Below the pieces are notes generated by a model. That model saw only the letters and a program-made list of their open reading frames with translations, did not search any database and had not been told where the DNA came from. Below are positions 31,792 through 41,446 of a stretch of 64,000 nucleotides of DNA, one piece after another; position 1 is the stretch's first letter, and each line of letters opens with the position of its first letter. Source of the DNA: Serratia ficaria (GTDB lineage Bacteria > Pseudomonadota > Gammaproteobacteria > Enterobacterales > Enterobacteriaceae). Made by a program: the position numbers and the translations under genes. The stretch lies in NCBI RefSeq assembly GCF_900187015.1, contig NZ_LT906479.1, forward strand, positions 2,976,001 through 3,040,000, read 5' to 3'.

Positions 31792-33156
31792 GTGATTAGC
31801 GTTTTCGACATGTTTAAGATCGGCATCGGCCCGTCCAGCTCTCATACGGTTGGACCGATGAAAGCCGGCAAACAGTTTGTCGACGATCTGGTAAATAAAG
31901 GCCTGATGCCTTCTATCACGCGTGTCGCCGTAGACGTTTACGGCTCACTCTCATTGACCGGTAAAGGTCACCATACCGATATCGCTATCATCCTCGGCCT
32001 GGCGGGCAATATGCCCGACACCGTTGATATCGATAGCATCCCGGGTTTTATTCGCGATGTAGAACAACGTCAACGCCTGATGCTGGCCAGCGGTCTGCAT
32101 GAGGTTGATTTCCCGCGCGACGGCGGCATGGTCTTCCGCAGCGACAACCTGCCGCTGCATGAAAACGGCATGCGCATCCACGCCTTCGCCGGCGACAAGG
32201 AAATTTACAGCAAGACTTATTACTCCATCGGCGGCGGCTTTATCGTCGATGAAGAAAACTTCGGCAAGGCCGACGCCCATGAGCTGAGCGTGCCTTACCC
32301 GTTCAACTTCGCCCGCGACATCCTTCAGCACTGCCGTGAAACCGGGCTGTCGCTGTCCGGCATGGTGATGCAAAACGAGCTGGCGCTGCACAGCAAGCAG
32401 GAAATCGAGACCTACTTCGGCAACGTCTGGCAAACCATGCGCGCCTGTATCGATCGCGGCCTGAACACCGAAGGCGTGCTGCCTGGTCCGCTGCGCGTGC
32501 CGCGTCGCGCCTCCGCTCTGCGCCGCATGCTGGTGTCCTCCGACAAGCTGTCCAGCGATCCGATGAACGTGATCGACTGGGTCAACATGTTCGCGCTGGC
32601 GGTAAATGAAGAGAACGCCGCCGGCGGCCGCGTGGTCACCGCGCCGACCAACGGCGCCTGCGGCATCGTGCCTGCGGTGCTGGCGTATTACGATCACTTT
32701 ATCGAATCCGTCAGCCCGGACATCTACATCCGCTACTTTATGGCGGCGGGGGCGATTGGCGCGCTGTACAAGATGAACGCCTCCATTTCCGGCGCCGAAG
32801 TCGGCTGCCAGGGCGAAGTGGGCGTCGCCTGCTCCATGGCGGCGGCCGGCCTGGCCGAACTGCTGGGCGGCAGCCCGGAGCAGGTTTGCGTGGCGGCGGA
32901 GATCGGCATGGAACACAACCTGGGCTTAACCTGCGACCCGGTCGCCGGCCAGGTGCAGGTTCCCTGCATCGAACGCAACGCCATCGCCTCGGTCAAGGCG
33001 ATCAACTCGGCGCGCATGGCTCTGCGCCGCACCAGCGAACCGCGCGTTTCGCTGGATAAGGTGATCGAGACCATGTACGAAACCGGCAAGGACATGAACG
33101 CCAAATACCGCGAAACTTCGCGCGGCGGCCTGGCCATCAAGGTGCAGTGCGACTGA
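31792..33156 (+). CDS. sdaA: L-serine dehydratase
   Basis: Iron-sulfur L-serine ammonia-lyase converting serine to pyruvate and ammonia, 454 residues, the E. coli SdaA length. It begins ISVFDMFKIGIGPSSSHTVGPMKAG, and the catalytic part includes APTNGACGIVPAVLAYY and the Cys residues of the 4Fe-4S cluster in the C-terminal half. The start is GTG, with AAGGAG 9 bases upstream; the in-frame ATG seven codons earlier has no site. A terminator follows. Confidence 0.97.
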   Translation: MISVFDMFKIGIGPSSSHTVGPMKAGKQFVDDLVNKGLMPSITRVAVDVYGSLSLTGKGHHTDIAIILGLAGNMPDTVDIDSIPGFIRDVEQRQRLMLASGLHEVDFPRDGGMVFRSDNLPLHENGMRIHAFAGDKEIYSKTYYSIGGGFIVDEENFGKADAHELSVPYPFNFARDILQHCRETGLSLSGMVMQNELALHSKQEIETYFGNVWQTMRACIDRGLNTEGVLPGPLRVPRRASALRRMLVSSDKLSSDPMNVIDWVNMFALAVNEENAAGGRVVTAPTNGACGIVPAVLAYYDHFIESVSPDIYIRYFMAAGAIGALYKMNASISGAEVGCQGEVGVACSMAAAGLAELLGGSPEQVCVAAEIGMEHNLGLTCDPVAGQVQVPCIERNAIASVKAINSARMALRRTSEPRVSLDKVIETMYETGKDMNAKYRETSRGGLAIKVQCD

Positions 33157-33163
33157 CCTCCGA

Positions 33164-33187
33164 CCCCGCCCTCCGGCGGGGTTTTTT
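33164..33187 (+). terminator. Intrinsic terminator of sdaA
   Basis: CCCCGCC and GGCGGGG pair around CTCC, followed by six T. Confidence 0.93.
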
Positions 33188-33427
33188 ATCGCCAATCGCC
33201 CGCATGCGGCCACATTTGTGACATTGTCACCCAAAGTTCCCTCGCCGTTGCTCCCTGCGATCCCGCGGTTAACCCGCAAATAAGCCTTCTGTTTCGCCAA
33301 ATTTAAATAATTTACTGGGTTATCATCAATCTTGTATAACCACAGGCTAGAATTAGCCGAGTATAATTTTACGGGAACATAGCCTGACGCTGACTCGGAG
33401 CAGGTTTACCGAACAAGGATTTACCAG

Positions 33428-35029
33428 ATGTTGATGACCCACCTTGCCGCGTCCCAATATCGCTACTACCGTTGGCTGCTGGCCGGCGCGGTGGGGCTGG
33501 CTATTCTGTTGATATCGCTGTACACCCGCTATTATCAAGAGGTCACAAACATCGAACAGAGCCAGCAGGCGCTGGCCACCCGCACCGTCACCAAAATCAA
33601 TCAGCTGCTGCAGCCGGCCGAGCTGCAGGCCGGGCGCAGCATGCCGCTGCTGGAACAAAGCTGCGAGAGCGCCATGCCGACGCTGCGTTTTCGCGCCGCG
33701 CAAAACCAGGCGCTGCGCTCCATGCTGCTGGTGAAAAACGACAAGATTTACTGCTCCAGCCTGTTCGGCGCCCGCGATTATCAATTCGCCGCCGTGCTGC
33801 CGAGCATCGCCAACGGCGGCGCCAGGCTGGCGCTGCGGCCTTCGCTGGCGGTGAGCCGGGGCGTGCCGACGCTGGTGATGTGGACGCCGTCCGCCAGCGA
33901 CAAAAACAGCGGCGTGCTGCACGTTTTCAATATCGAGCTGCTGGCCAACTTCCTGCTCGAGCCTCAGGAGCCCTATGCCCAGCGGGTGGTGCTGAACGTC
34001 GCCGACAACAGCCTGGAATACGGCCGACGGGAAATCCTCAACCGCGATACCCTGACCGCCGACCTGCGCTATACCGCCAACTCCGCCAAATATCCCTTCT
34101 CGGTTTCGCTGTTTGGCCCGCAGGTCGGCATGCTGGCGCTGGCCGCGCTGCCGCGGCACATCCCGCTGGCGTTATTGGTCAGCCTGCTGGCGGCCTACGT
34201 GGTGTATTTGCTGACCGCCAACCGCATGAGCCTGGCCTACCATATCGGCCACGCCATCACCCACCGCGAGTTTCGCGTTTACTGCCAGCCGATTATCAAC
34301 AGCGACACCGGACGTTGCTCGGGGGTTGAGATGCTGCTGCGCTGGAAGAAGAAGCGCCAGGGCTGGATCTCGCCGGACGTGTTCATTCCGCTGGCGGAGC
34401 AGCATGAGCTGATCATCCCGCTGACCCGCTATCTGATGAATACCGTGGTGGAAAACCTGCAGCTGTTCCCGCCGCGCCCGTCGTTTTACATCAGCATCAA
34501 CGTGGCCGCCGAGCATTTCAACGCGGTCAATATCATCGATGACATTCGGCAGATTTGGCTGCCGGCGCAGCCGATGCCTTCCCTGATGCTGGAACTGACC
34601 GAGCGCACCGCGCTGTCGGCCATTCAATACGAGCAAATAAAAACGCTGAAAGAGATGGGGATCATGCTGGCCATCGATGACTTCGGCACCGGGCACAGCT
34701 CGCTGAGCTACCTGAAAAACCTCAGCCCGGACGTGTTGAAAATCGATCGCGGCTTTACCGCCGCCATCGGCACCGACGCGGTTAACGCCACCGTCACCGA
34801 CACCATCATCCTGCTGGCGCAGCGCCTGAAGCTGAAGCTGGTGGCCGAGGGGGTCGAGACGGAGGAACAGGCGGACTACCTGCGCGCGCGCGAAGTGAAC
34901 GCCCTGCAGGGCTATTACTTCGCCAAACCCATGCCTATCCATGTGTTCCCGCTGTGGTTACGGCAATACGAGTCGCGTTTGAGAACCGGCGCAGAGCCGG
35001 AGGGGCAGGCAAACCAGCCGGAGGCGTAA
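33428..35029 (+). CDS. pdeD: CSS-motif cyclic-di-GMP phosphodiesterase
   Basis: Inner-membrane phosphodiesterase of 533 residues that breaks down cyclic-di-GMP. Helix 1 is at about 16-34; a periplasmic CSS domain carries Cys-Ser-Ser at 109-111 (IYCSSLFG), and a second helix lies near 242-260. The cytoplasmic EAL domain reads EML in place of EAL, but the other catalytic parts are intact: the Asn of YISINV, LELTER, the metal pair in IDDFGTGHSS, LKIDRGF and LVAEGVET. Position after sdaA and before yoaE matches E. coli yoaD/pdeD. The periplasmic disulfide probably controls activity. Confidence 0.93.
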   Translation: MLMTHLAASQYRYYRWLLAGAVGLAILLISLYTRYYQEVTNIEQSQQALATRTVTKINQLLQPAELQAGRSMPLLEQSCESAMPTLRFRAAQNQALRSMLLVKNDKIYCSSLFGARDYQFAAVLPSIANGGARLALRPSLAVSRGVPTLVMWTPSASDKNSGVLHVFNIELLANFLLEPQEPYAQRVVLNVADNSLEYGRREILNRDTLTADLRYTANSAKYPFSVSLFGPQVGMLALAALPRHIPLALLVSLLAAYVVYLLTANRMSLAYHIGHAITHREFRVYCQPIINSDTGRCSGVEMLLRWKKKRQGWISPDVFIPLAEQHELIIPLTRYLMNTVVENLQLFPPRPSFYISINVAAEHFNAVNIIDDIRQIWLPAQPMPSLMLELTERTALSAIQYEQIKTLKEMGIMLAIDDFGTGHSSLSYLKNLSPDVLKIDRGFTAAIGTDAVNATVTDTIILLAQRLKLKLVAEGVETEEQADYLRAREVNALQGYYFAKPMPIHVFPLWLRQYESRLRTGAEPEGQANQPEA

Positions 35030-35046
35030 CGCCCCCGGCCCGCAGA

Positions 35047-36591
35047 TTACGGCAGTTCCCGGTGTTCGGGCTCCGTCTTGGTAATGCGCACCAGCTCGAT
35101 GCGGTAATCGGTGACCTCGACGATGTCGAAACGCAGCCGGTTCAGCTCCACCACGTCGCCCACCGCCGGCATCTGGCCATAATGCGCCAGCAGGAAACCC
35201 GCCAGCGAAGCGTAGTCCGCCGTCGGGCTGACCAGATCCTCGCAGTTCAGCGCCTGCTCCAGCGAATGCAGGTCGGCCCCGCCCTTCACCAGCCAGCCGT
35301 CGCCTTCCGCCACGATATCCGGCGTTTCATCTTCATCAGGGAATTCACCGGCAATCGCCTCCAGCACGTCCAGCGGCGTCACCAGCCCCTGCACCACGCC
35401 GAACTCGTTGGCGACCACCACCAGGCGCCCCTTGGCGCGCCGCAGCACCGCCAGCAGGTTGATCACGTCCATGGTTTCCGGCACCACGATCGGCGGCGTG
35501 CGCGCGGCGAATTCGGCGATGTCCTCACCCTGCTCCAGCGCCACCAGCAGATCCTTGGCGCGCACCACGCCGACGATCTCATCAATCGATTCGCGGCACA
35601 CCGGGAACAGGCTGTGCGGCGTGTCCAGCAGCTGCTCGCGCACCTCTTCGCGGGAGCGTTCGCAATCGACCCAGGAGATGTCGGTACGCGGCGTCATCAC
35701 GCTGCGCAGCGAGCGCGAGGCCAGCGTCAGAACCCCGCTGATCATATAGCGCTCTTCCTCGGCAAAGGTTTCTTCCGTCGGGCGGGCGGCGGTTTCATCC
35801 GTCTGCTGCGCGCGCCGTTGCCCCATCAGGCGCATGATCGCCTCCGCCGTACGCTCGCGCATCGGGCGGCGCGCCTGGTGCTTGATAAAGTTGCGGCGCG
35901 CAATCTGGTTAAACAGCTCGATCAGGATGGAGAAACCGATAGCCGCGTACAGATAGCCTTTCGGAATATGCATGCCGAAGCCTTCGGCGATCAGGCTCAG
36001 GCCGATCATCAGCAGGAAGCTCAGGCACAGCACCACGATGGTCGGGTGCGCGTTGACGAAGTTGGTCAAAGGTTTCGACGCCAGCAGCATCACCGCCATG
36101 GCGATCACCACGGCGGTCATCATCACCGGCAGGTCATTCACCATCCCCACCGCGGTGATTACCGCGTCGAGCGAGAACACCGCGTCGAGGATCACAATCT
36201 GCACCACCACCGCCCAGAATTTGGCGTAGCCGCGGTTGGCGCCGTCCTGGTGCGTCTGCCCTTCCAGCCGCTCATGCAGCTCCATGGTGGCCTTGAACAG
36301 CAGGAACACCCCGCCGAACAGCAGGATCAGGTCACGGCCGGAGAAGCTGAACTCGCCCACGCTGAACAGCGGCGTGGTCAGCGTCACCATCCAGGAGATC
36401 ACCGACAGCAGCCCCAGGCGCATGATCAGCGCCAGCGACAGGCCGAGGACCCGCGCTTTGTCGCGCTGCTTCGGCGGCAGCTTATCGGCCAGAATGGCGA
36501 TAAACACCAGGTTGTCGATGCCCAGAACGATTTCCAATACCACCAGCGTAAGTAACCCGGCCCAAATTGAGGGGTCCATTAAAAATTCCAT
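35047..36591 (-). CDS. yoaE: TerC-like membrane protein with CBS domains
   Basis: A 514-residue inner-membrane protein: seven helices of the TerC family in the first 240 residues ([22 protein letters not shown], with acidic residues in helices that could bind metal, and [17 protein letters not shown]), then a CBS-domain pair at about 295-420 and a CorC/HlyC transporter-associated domain at the end. The role is unknown; TerC relatives are linked to manganese or other metal handling, and mntP is nearby. It converges with pdeD, as in E. coli. Confidence 0.93.
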   Translation of the reverse strand: MEFLMDPSIWAGLLTLVVLEIVLGIDNLVFIAILADKLPPKQRDKARVLGLSLALIMRLGLLSVISWMVTLTTPLFSVGEFSFSGRDLILLFGGVFLLFKATMELHERLEGQTHQDGANRGYAKFWAVVVQIVILDAVFSLDAVITAVGMVNDLPVMMTAVVIAMAVMLLASKPLTNFVNAHPTIVVLCLSFLLMIGLSLIAEGFGMHIPKGYLYAAIGFSILIELFNQIARRNFIKHQARRPMRERTAEAIMRLMGQRRAQQTDETAARPTEETFAEEERYMISGVLTLASRSLRSVMTPRTDISWVDCERSREEVREQLLDTPHSLFPVCRESIDEIVGVVRAKDLLVALEQGEDIAEFAARTPPIVVPETMDVINLLAVLRRAKGRLVVVANEFGVVQGLVTPLDVLEAIAGEFPDEDETPDIVAEGDGWLVKGGADLHSLEQALNCEDLVSPTADYASLAGFLLAHYGQMPAVGDVVELNRLRFDIVEVTDYRIELVRITKTEPEHRELP

Positions 36592-37219
36592 GTCAGACTC
36601 CGGAAAAAAGACGGGATTGCCGAGCCAGGCTCAGGCGCGACGAGGCTGACGCCACAGGGGCGCAGGCGACAACGGCAAGATTACGGGATTGCAGTACCGG
36701 GGGGTGGCCGAGCGGCCGGGTGAATGATACAACGCCAGCAGGTGGCGGGTGAAACCTTGAAAAACAGTAACTTCGGTGACAGTCCATAGGGAGGGCTGAG
36801 GCCCTTCACTCCTTGGTGATGAAAGAAGAAATAACTCTAGCAGGATTTTTCTGGGCGGCAAAGCGGCTTTTTTACCTGCTGCAACGTCTGGTAACCGCTC
36901 TGGCGTTTAATTCCGCAAACGCGGCACTAGGAGTAATCCGAGCTTTCAATAACAGAGCAATGTCACAAAATTTATTTTTTCACTCACTAAAATAAATGGC
37001 GTCAACGTGGAATAACACGCACAGGTTTTTGAAACTGCGTGGGAAATGTTAGGCGTGCGTTTCTTTTTATCTACCATAATGTATCTGAACCGCGGAAGTG
37101 ACTGCCAGGGAGGCAATAAGAACGACACAATCCGTGCCTATACCCATGGCTTTCAGGCCGCAGCCGCAACGCTGCGGATTGAAAGATGACGGGTATGAAG
37201 TTTAATGAGGAGGTAGCGA
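36592..37219. promoter_or_regulatory. Divergent yoaE/manX control region
   Basis: No gene. It contains promoters for leftward yoaE and rightward manX and a perfect long palindrome at 36971-36996 (separate entry). The part next to yoaE is GC-mixed; from 36940 onwards it is AT-rich. The manX 5' UTR is probably about 180-200 bases long. I see no riboswitch in it. Confidence 0.55.
36971..36996. promoter_or_regulatory. Mlc/NagC-type operator of manXYZ
   Basis: TTTATTTT and AAAATAAA are perfect inverted repeats separated by 10 bases, the shape of Mlc and NagC operators (TTATTT...AAATAA). E. coli manXYZ is controlled by both proteins. It lies about 225 bases before manX, so the transcription start would be near 37010. 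Confidence 0.7.
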
Positions 37220-38179
37220 GTGGCAATAGCTATTATCATCGGCACACACGGGACCGCAGCGGAACAATTGCTGAAAACGGCAGAAATGCTATTGGGCGAG
37301 CAGGATAACGTCGCCTTTATAGATTTCGTTCCCGGTGAAAATGCCGAAACGTTAATCGTGAAGTACAACGAGAAAATCAGCGAACTCGACACCAGCGGCG
37401 GTGTGCTGTTCCTGGTGGATACCTGGGGCGGCAGCCCGTTCAACGCGGCCAGCCGCATCGCCGTCGATAAAGAGCGCTACGAGGTGGTCACCGGGGTTAA
37501 CATCCCGATGCTGGTGGAAACCTTTATGGCCCGTGATGACAACCCCGGCTTTGACGAACTGGTCGCGCTGGCGCTGGAAACCGGCCGCGAAGGCGTGAAG
37601 GCCCTCAAGAAACCGCAGGAAGAGAGCGTCAAGCCCGCGGCGCCCGTCGCCAGGGCCGCCGCCCCGCAGGCGCCGCTTGGCCCGAATGATCACATGAAAA
37701 TCGGCCTGGCGCGCATCGACGACCGCCTGATCCACGGCCAGGTCGCCACCCGCTGGACCAAGGAAACCAACGTCAGCCGCATCATCGTCGTCAGCGACGA
37801 AGTGGCCGCCGACCACGTCCGTAAAACCCTGCTGACGCAGGTTGCCCCGCCGGGCGTTACCGCTCACGTGGTCGACGTGGCGAAAGCCATCCGCGTGTGG
37901 AACAACCCGAAATACGCCGGCGATCGCGTGATGCTGCTGTTCACCAACCCGACGGACGTGTGGCGGCTGGTTGAGGGCGGCGTGGACATCAAGTCGGTCA
38001 ATATCGGCGGCATGGCGTTCCGCCAGGGAAAAACTCAGGTTAACAACGCCGTTTCCGTCGATGAAAAAGATATCGAAGCGTTTAAGAAATTAAACGAACG
38101 CGGTATCGAACTGGAAGTCCGCAAAGTGTCGTCCGACAGCCAGTTAAAAATGATGGACCTGATTAACAAACTCAATTAA
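37220..38179 (+). CDS. manX: Mannose PTS enzyme IIAB
   Basis: Cytoplasmic IIAB component of the mannose/glucose/glucosamine phosphotransferase system, 319 residues (E. coli 323). The IIA phospho-His is residue 10 (IGTHGTAAEQLL) and the IIB phospho-His is about residue 172 (RIDDRLIHGQV). A Pro/Ala-rich linker (about 135-155) joins the domains. The start is GTG with GAGGAGG upstream. First gene of manX-manY-manZ-yobD. Confidence 0.97.
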   Translation: MAIAIIIGTHGTAAEQLLKTAEMLLGEQDNVAFIDFVPGENAETLIVKYNEKISELDTSGGVLFLVDTWGGSPFNAASRIAVDKERYEVVTGVNIPMLVETFMARDDNPGFDELVALALETGREGVKALKKPQEESVKPAAPVARAAAPQAPLGPNDHMKIGLARIDDRLIHGQVATRWTKETNVSRIIVVSDEVAADHVRKTLLTQVAPPGVTAHVVDVAKAIRVWNNPKYAGDRVMLLFTNPTDVWRLVEGGVDIKSVNIGGMAFRQGKTQVNNAVSVDEKDIEAFKKLNERGIELEVRKVSSDSQLKMMDLINKLN

Positions 38180-38234
38180 TGGCGCACGCCAGTAATTATT
38201 TTACTCAGAGCTTTTTGGTCATAGGAGAAGTGCA

Positions 38235-39035
38235 ATGGAGATTACCACTCTTCAGATTGTACTGATATTTATCGTTGCCTGTATCGCCGGGATGGGTTCC
38301 GTTCTCGACGAGTTCCAGTTTCACCGCCCGTTGGTCGCCTGTACGCTGATCGGCTTTATCCTCGGCGATATGAAAACCGGCATCATCATCGGCGGTACGC
38401 TGGAAATGATTGCCCTGGGCTGGATGAATATCGGTGCGGCGGTTGCGCCGGATGCGGCGTTGGCGTCAATCATTTCCACCATTCTGGTCATCGCCGGCGG
38501 GCAAAGCGTCGGCGCCGGCATCGCCCTGGCCATTCCGCTGGCGGCGGCGGGCCAGGTGCTGACCATCATCGTGCGTACCCTGACCGTGGCCTTCCAGCAC
38601 GCGGCGGACAGCGCGGCGGAGCGCGGCAGCCTGCGCGCCATCACCTGGATCCACATCTCCGCCCTGCTGCTGCAGGCGATGCGCATCGCCATTCCGGCGG
38701 TGATCGTCGCCATTTCGGTCGGCACCGCAGGGGTTCACGCGCTGCTCAACTCGATCCCGGAAGTGGTCACCAGCGGGCTGAACATCGCCGGCGGCATGAT
38801 CGTGGTGGTCGGTTACGCGATGGTGATCAACATGATGCGCGCCGGCTACCTGATGCCTTTCTTCTATCTGGGCTTCGTTACCGCAGCCTTCACCAACTTC
38901 AACCTGGTGGCGCTCGGCGTCATCGGCGTGGTGATGGCGGTGCTGTATATCCAGCTCAGCCCGAAATACAACAAGTCACAGGTTGTTCAGGCTGGCCCGG
39001 CTAATGCCAACGATCTCGATAACGAACTCGACTAG
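38235..39035 (+). CDS. manY: Mannose PTS enzyme IIC
   Basis: Membrane channel component of the mannose PTS, 266 residues (same as E. coli), with repeated hydrophobic helices (IVLIFIVACIAGMGSVLDEFQFHRPLVACTLIGFILGD at its start is in two helices and their loop). It pairs with ManZ in the membrane and is also the DNA entry gate for phage lambda in E. coli. The ribosome-binding site is GGAGAAG. Confidence 0.97.
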   Translation: MEITTLQIVLIFIVACIAGMGSVLDEFQFHRPLVACTLIGFILGDMKTGIIIGGTLEMIALGWMNIGAAVAPDAALASIISTILVIAGGQSVGAGIALAIPLAAAGQVLTIIVRTLTVAFQHAADSAAERGSLRAITWIHISALLLQAMRIAIPAVIVAISVGTAGVHALLNSIPEVVTSGLNIAGGMIVVVGYAMVINMMRAGYLMPFFYLGFVTAAFTNFNLVALGVIGVVMAVLYIQLSPKYNKSQVVQAGPANANDLDNELD

Positions 39036-39050
39036 GAATAGGTGAGAGAA

Positions 39051-39893
39051 ATGGTTGATACGACAGTTCAAAAGAAACTCACGCCGGCCGATATTCGCGG
39101 CGTATTCATGCGCTCGAACCTGTTCCAGGGTTCATGGAACTTCGAACGTATGCAGGCGCTGGGTTTTTGCTTCTCCATGGTGCCGGTGATCCGTCGCCTG
39201 TACCCGGAAAACAACGACGACCGCAAGCAGGCGATCAAACGCCATCTTGAGTTCTTCAACACCCACCCTTACGTGGCGGCGCCGGTGCTTGGCGTAACCA
39301 TGGCGATGGAAGAACAACGCGCCAACGGCGCGCCGATCGACGACGCGGCGATCAACGGCATCAAGGTTGGCCTGATGGGGCCGCTGGCCGGCGTCGGCGA
39401 CCCGATCTTCTGGGGCACGGTGCGGCCGGTATTCGCCGCGCTGGGCGCCGGTATCGCCATGAGCGGCAGCCTGCTCGGGCCGATCCTGTTCTTCGTGCTG
39501 TTTAACCTGGTGCGCCTGCTGACCCGCTACTACGGCGTGGCCTACGGCTATCGCAAAGGGGTGGACATCGTTAACGATATGGGCGGCGGCTTCCTGCAAA
39601 AACTGACGGAAGGAGCGTCCATTCTCGGCCTGTTTGTCATGGGGGCGCTGGTCAATAAGTGGACGCACGTGAATATCCCGCTGGTGGTGTCGAAAATCAC
39701 CGACCAGACCGGGCATACCACGGTGACCACGGTGCAGACCATTCTCGACCAGCTGATGCCGGGCCTGGTGCCGCTGCTGCTGACCTTCGGCTGCATGTGG
39801 CTGCTGCGTCGCAAGGTGAACGCGCTGTGGATCATCATCGGCTTCTTTGCCATCGGCATCTTTGGCTACTGGATCGGCCTGCTGGGCCTGTAA
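39051..39893 (+). CDS. manZ: Mannose PTS enzyme IID
   Basis: Second membrane component of the mannose PTS, 280 residues. It contains FQGSWNFERMQALGFCFSM and the conserved GPLAGVGDPIFWGT. The start is the ATG of MVDTT, as in E. coli; an in-frame GTG three codons earlier overlaps the ribosome-binding site and is unlikely. It lies 15 bases after manY. Confidence 0.96.
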   Translation: MVDTTVQKKLTPADIRGVFMRSNLFQGSWNFERMQALGFCFSMVPVIRRLYPENNDDRKQAIKRHLEFFNTHPYVAAPVLGVTMAMEEQRANGAPIDDAAINGIKVGLMGPLAGVGDPIFWGTVRPVFAALGAGIAMSGSLLGPILFFVLFNLVRLLTRYYGVAYGYRKGVDIVNDMGGGFLQKLTEGASILGLFVMGALVNKWTHVNIPLVVSKITDQTGHTTVTTVQTILDQLMPGLVPLLLTFGCMWLLRRKVNALWIIIGFFAIGIFGYWIGLLGL

Positions 39894-39905
39894 TCGTCAT
39901 GGACC

Positions 39906-39931
39906 GCCGGGGGGAAACCCCCGGCTTTTTT
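39906..39931 (+). terminator. Terminator or attenuator after manZ
   Basis: GCCGGGGG and CCCCCGGC form an 8-bp stem with a GAAA loop, followed by six T. It sits between manZ and yobD, so it probably lowers, rather than abolishes, transcription into yobD. Confidence 0.9.
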
Positions 39932-39947
39932 ATGTGTGGAGTAGAAG

Positions 39948-40406
39948 ATGTCGCTGACCGATGGCGTTTTGCTGGTATTTATCGCGCTGATGTTGCTGTA
40001 CTCGCTGTACGACGAGTTCGGCATGAACCTGCTGAAGGGCAAGACCTTGCTCAGGGTGCCGCTGAAGCGCCGCAACCGGATCGACTGCCTGATTTTCGTC
40101 GGCCTGATCGCCATTCTTATTTACCGCAATGTCACCGACAACGGTGCGGTATTAACCACCTACCTGCTTATTTCCCTCGCGTTAATCGCCGTGTATATTT
40201 CTTATATTCGCTGGCCGAAGATGTTGTTTAAAGCGCAGGGTTTCTTTTACGCCAATGCCTTTATCGAATATAACCGCATTAAGGCCATGAATTTATCGGA
40301 AGACGGCATTTTGGTCATCGACCTGGAGCGCCGCCGGCTGCTGATTCAGGTCACCCAATTAGACGATCTGGAGAAGATATATCAATTTTTCTTGAATAAT
40401 CAGTGA
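39948..40406 (+). CDS. yobD: DUF986 inner-membrane protein YobD
   Basis: A 152-residue membrane protein (same length as E. coli YobD) with helices near residues 4-20, 46-62 and 68-85 and a cytoplasmic C-terminal half ([23 protein letters not shown] is a family landmark). Function unknown. It follows manZ as in E. coli. Ribosome-binding site GGAG near the ATG. Confidence 0.92.
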   Translation: MSLTDGVLLVFIALMLLYSLYDEFGMNLLKGKTLLRVPLKRRNRIDCLIFVGLIAILIYRNVTDNGAVLTTYLLISLALIAVYISYIRWPKMLFKAQGFFYANAFIEYNRIKAMNLSEDGILVIDLERRRLLIQVTQLDDLEKIYQFFLNNQ

Positions 40407-40637
40407 TTAAAAAATGCACTTGCGTCCTTTCACCCCTACGACCGCGCGCTGCATGTGGTTAATTAACCCGCAGCGCCGAGGCTTTCTGATTATTATTTCC
40501 GCAACACTGTTGCATCAGACTACATTATATTCCCTCTTGCACGATCATTGATGAAAACAATTCTCGATTTCAGCGTCAATCCCCGCAAAGAATAAAGTTG
40601 TCGCCTGCAGAAATAATATGGTATGGTTGCGCCGTCA
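40407..40637. other. Gap between yobD and the mntP riboswitch
   Basis: About 230 bases with no credible gene. It must contain the mntP promoter. No MntR or Fur box was placed with confidence. Confidence 0.4.
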
Positions 40638-40815
40638 TTGGGGAGTAGCCGGTTTCTGAGCAATAAAAAGTCAGAAACGCCCGTATCAACATACTCGTTT
40701 CGCCGCAAGAAACGTGGTGCGGGCAGCCAGGTAAGGTTGGCGAGACCATAGACACGTAACTCCGTCGTATGGTTGGGGGTGGGTTACGTGTATATGGAGC
40801 CGCCCGGCCGAGGCT
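40638..40815 (+). promoter_or_regulatory. yybP-ykoY manganese riboswitch
   Basis: The mntP leader carries the conserved yybP-ykoY core: TTGGGGAGTAGCC at its 5' side, paired hairpins (TTTCTGA/TCAGAAA and TTTCG/CGAAA-like), and GGCGAGACCATAG in the 3' part. In E. coli this element binds Mn2+ and turns on mntP. The 3' end overlaps the region just before the mntP ribosome-binding site, consistent with control of translation. Boundaries are approximate. Confidence 0.85.
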
Positions 40816-40822
40816 ATTTTAG

Positions 40823-41392
40823 ATGAACCTTTCAGCAACGCTCATTCTCGCTTTTGGCATGTCCATGGATGCGTTCGCCGCGTCGATAGGCAAAGGCGCC
40901 AGCCTGCATCAACCGCGTTTCCGTGAAGCCATCCGCACCGGATTGATTTTCGGCGTCGTTGAAGCCATTACGCCGATCATCGGCTGGGCTATCGGCCTGT
41001 TCGCCAGCCAGTACATCATGGAGTGGGACCACTGGGTCGCCTTCTCGCTGCTGTTTATTCTCGGCATGCGCATGATTGTTGAAGGCGTCAGAAATCGCCC
41101 GGACGCAGAAGAGAAAGTGAAGCGCCACGGTTTCTGGCTGCTGGTCGCCACCGCCATCGCCACCAGCCTGGACGCCATGGCGATCGGCGTGGGGCTGGCC
41201 TTCCTGCAGGTGAACATCGTGCATACCGCCATGGCCATCGGCTGCGCCACCATGATCATGGCGACGCTCGGCATGATGGTCGGGCGCTTTATCGGCCCGC
41301 TGTTGGGCAAGCGCGCGGAAATTCTCGGCGGCGTGGTGCTGATCGGCATCGGCGTCAACATCCTGCTGGAACACCTGGGCTATCTGTCCTGA
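40823..41392 (+). CDS. mntP: Manganese efflux pump MntP
   Basis: Six-helix Mn2+ exporter of 189 residues (E. coli 188). It has the two repeated acidic motifs of the family: [14 protein letters not shown] near residue 15 and [11 protein letters not shown] near residue 113, whose Asp residues are essential in E. coli. It protects against manganese excess. It is controlled by the riboswitch directly upstream. Confidence 0.96.
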   Translation: MNLSATLILAFGMSMDAFAASIGKGASLHQPRFREAIRTGLIFGVVEAITPIIGWAIGLFASQYIMEWDHWVAFSLLFILGMRMIVEGVRNRPDAEEKVKRHGFWLLVATAIATSLDAMAIGVGLAFLQVNIVHTAMAIGCATMIMATLGMMVGRFIGPLLGKRAEILGGVVLIGIGVNILLEHLGYLS

Positions 41393-41408
41393 CAGCACAT
41401 CGAGCAAT

Positions 41409-41434
41409 AAAAAACCTGCCGCGGCAGGTTTTTT
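41409..41434. terminator. Bidirectional terminator between mntP and rlmA
   Basis: ACCTGCC and GGCAGGT form a 7-bp stem with a GC loop, an A-run on the left and a T-run on the right. It serves both convergent genes. Confidence 0.92.
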
Positions 41435-41446
41435 CGCTTCAGGGCA

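Noticed and set aside
34954..36555. 533-codon frame antisense to yoaE
   Set aside because: Runs through the whole of a conserved membrane-protein gene on the other strand; translation is His/Gln/Arg-rich without a motif.
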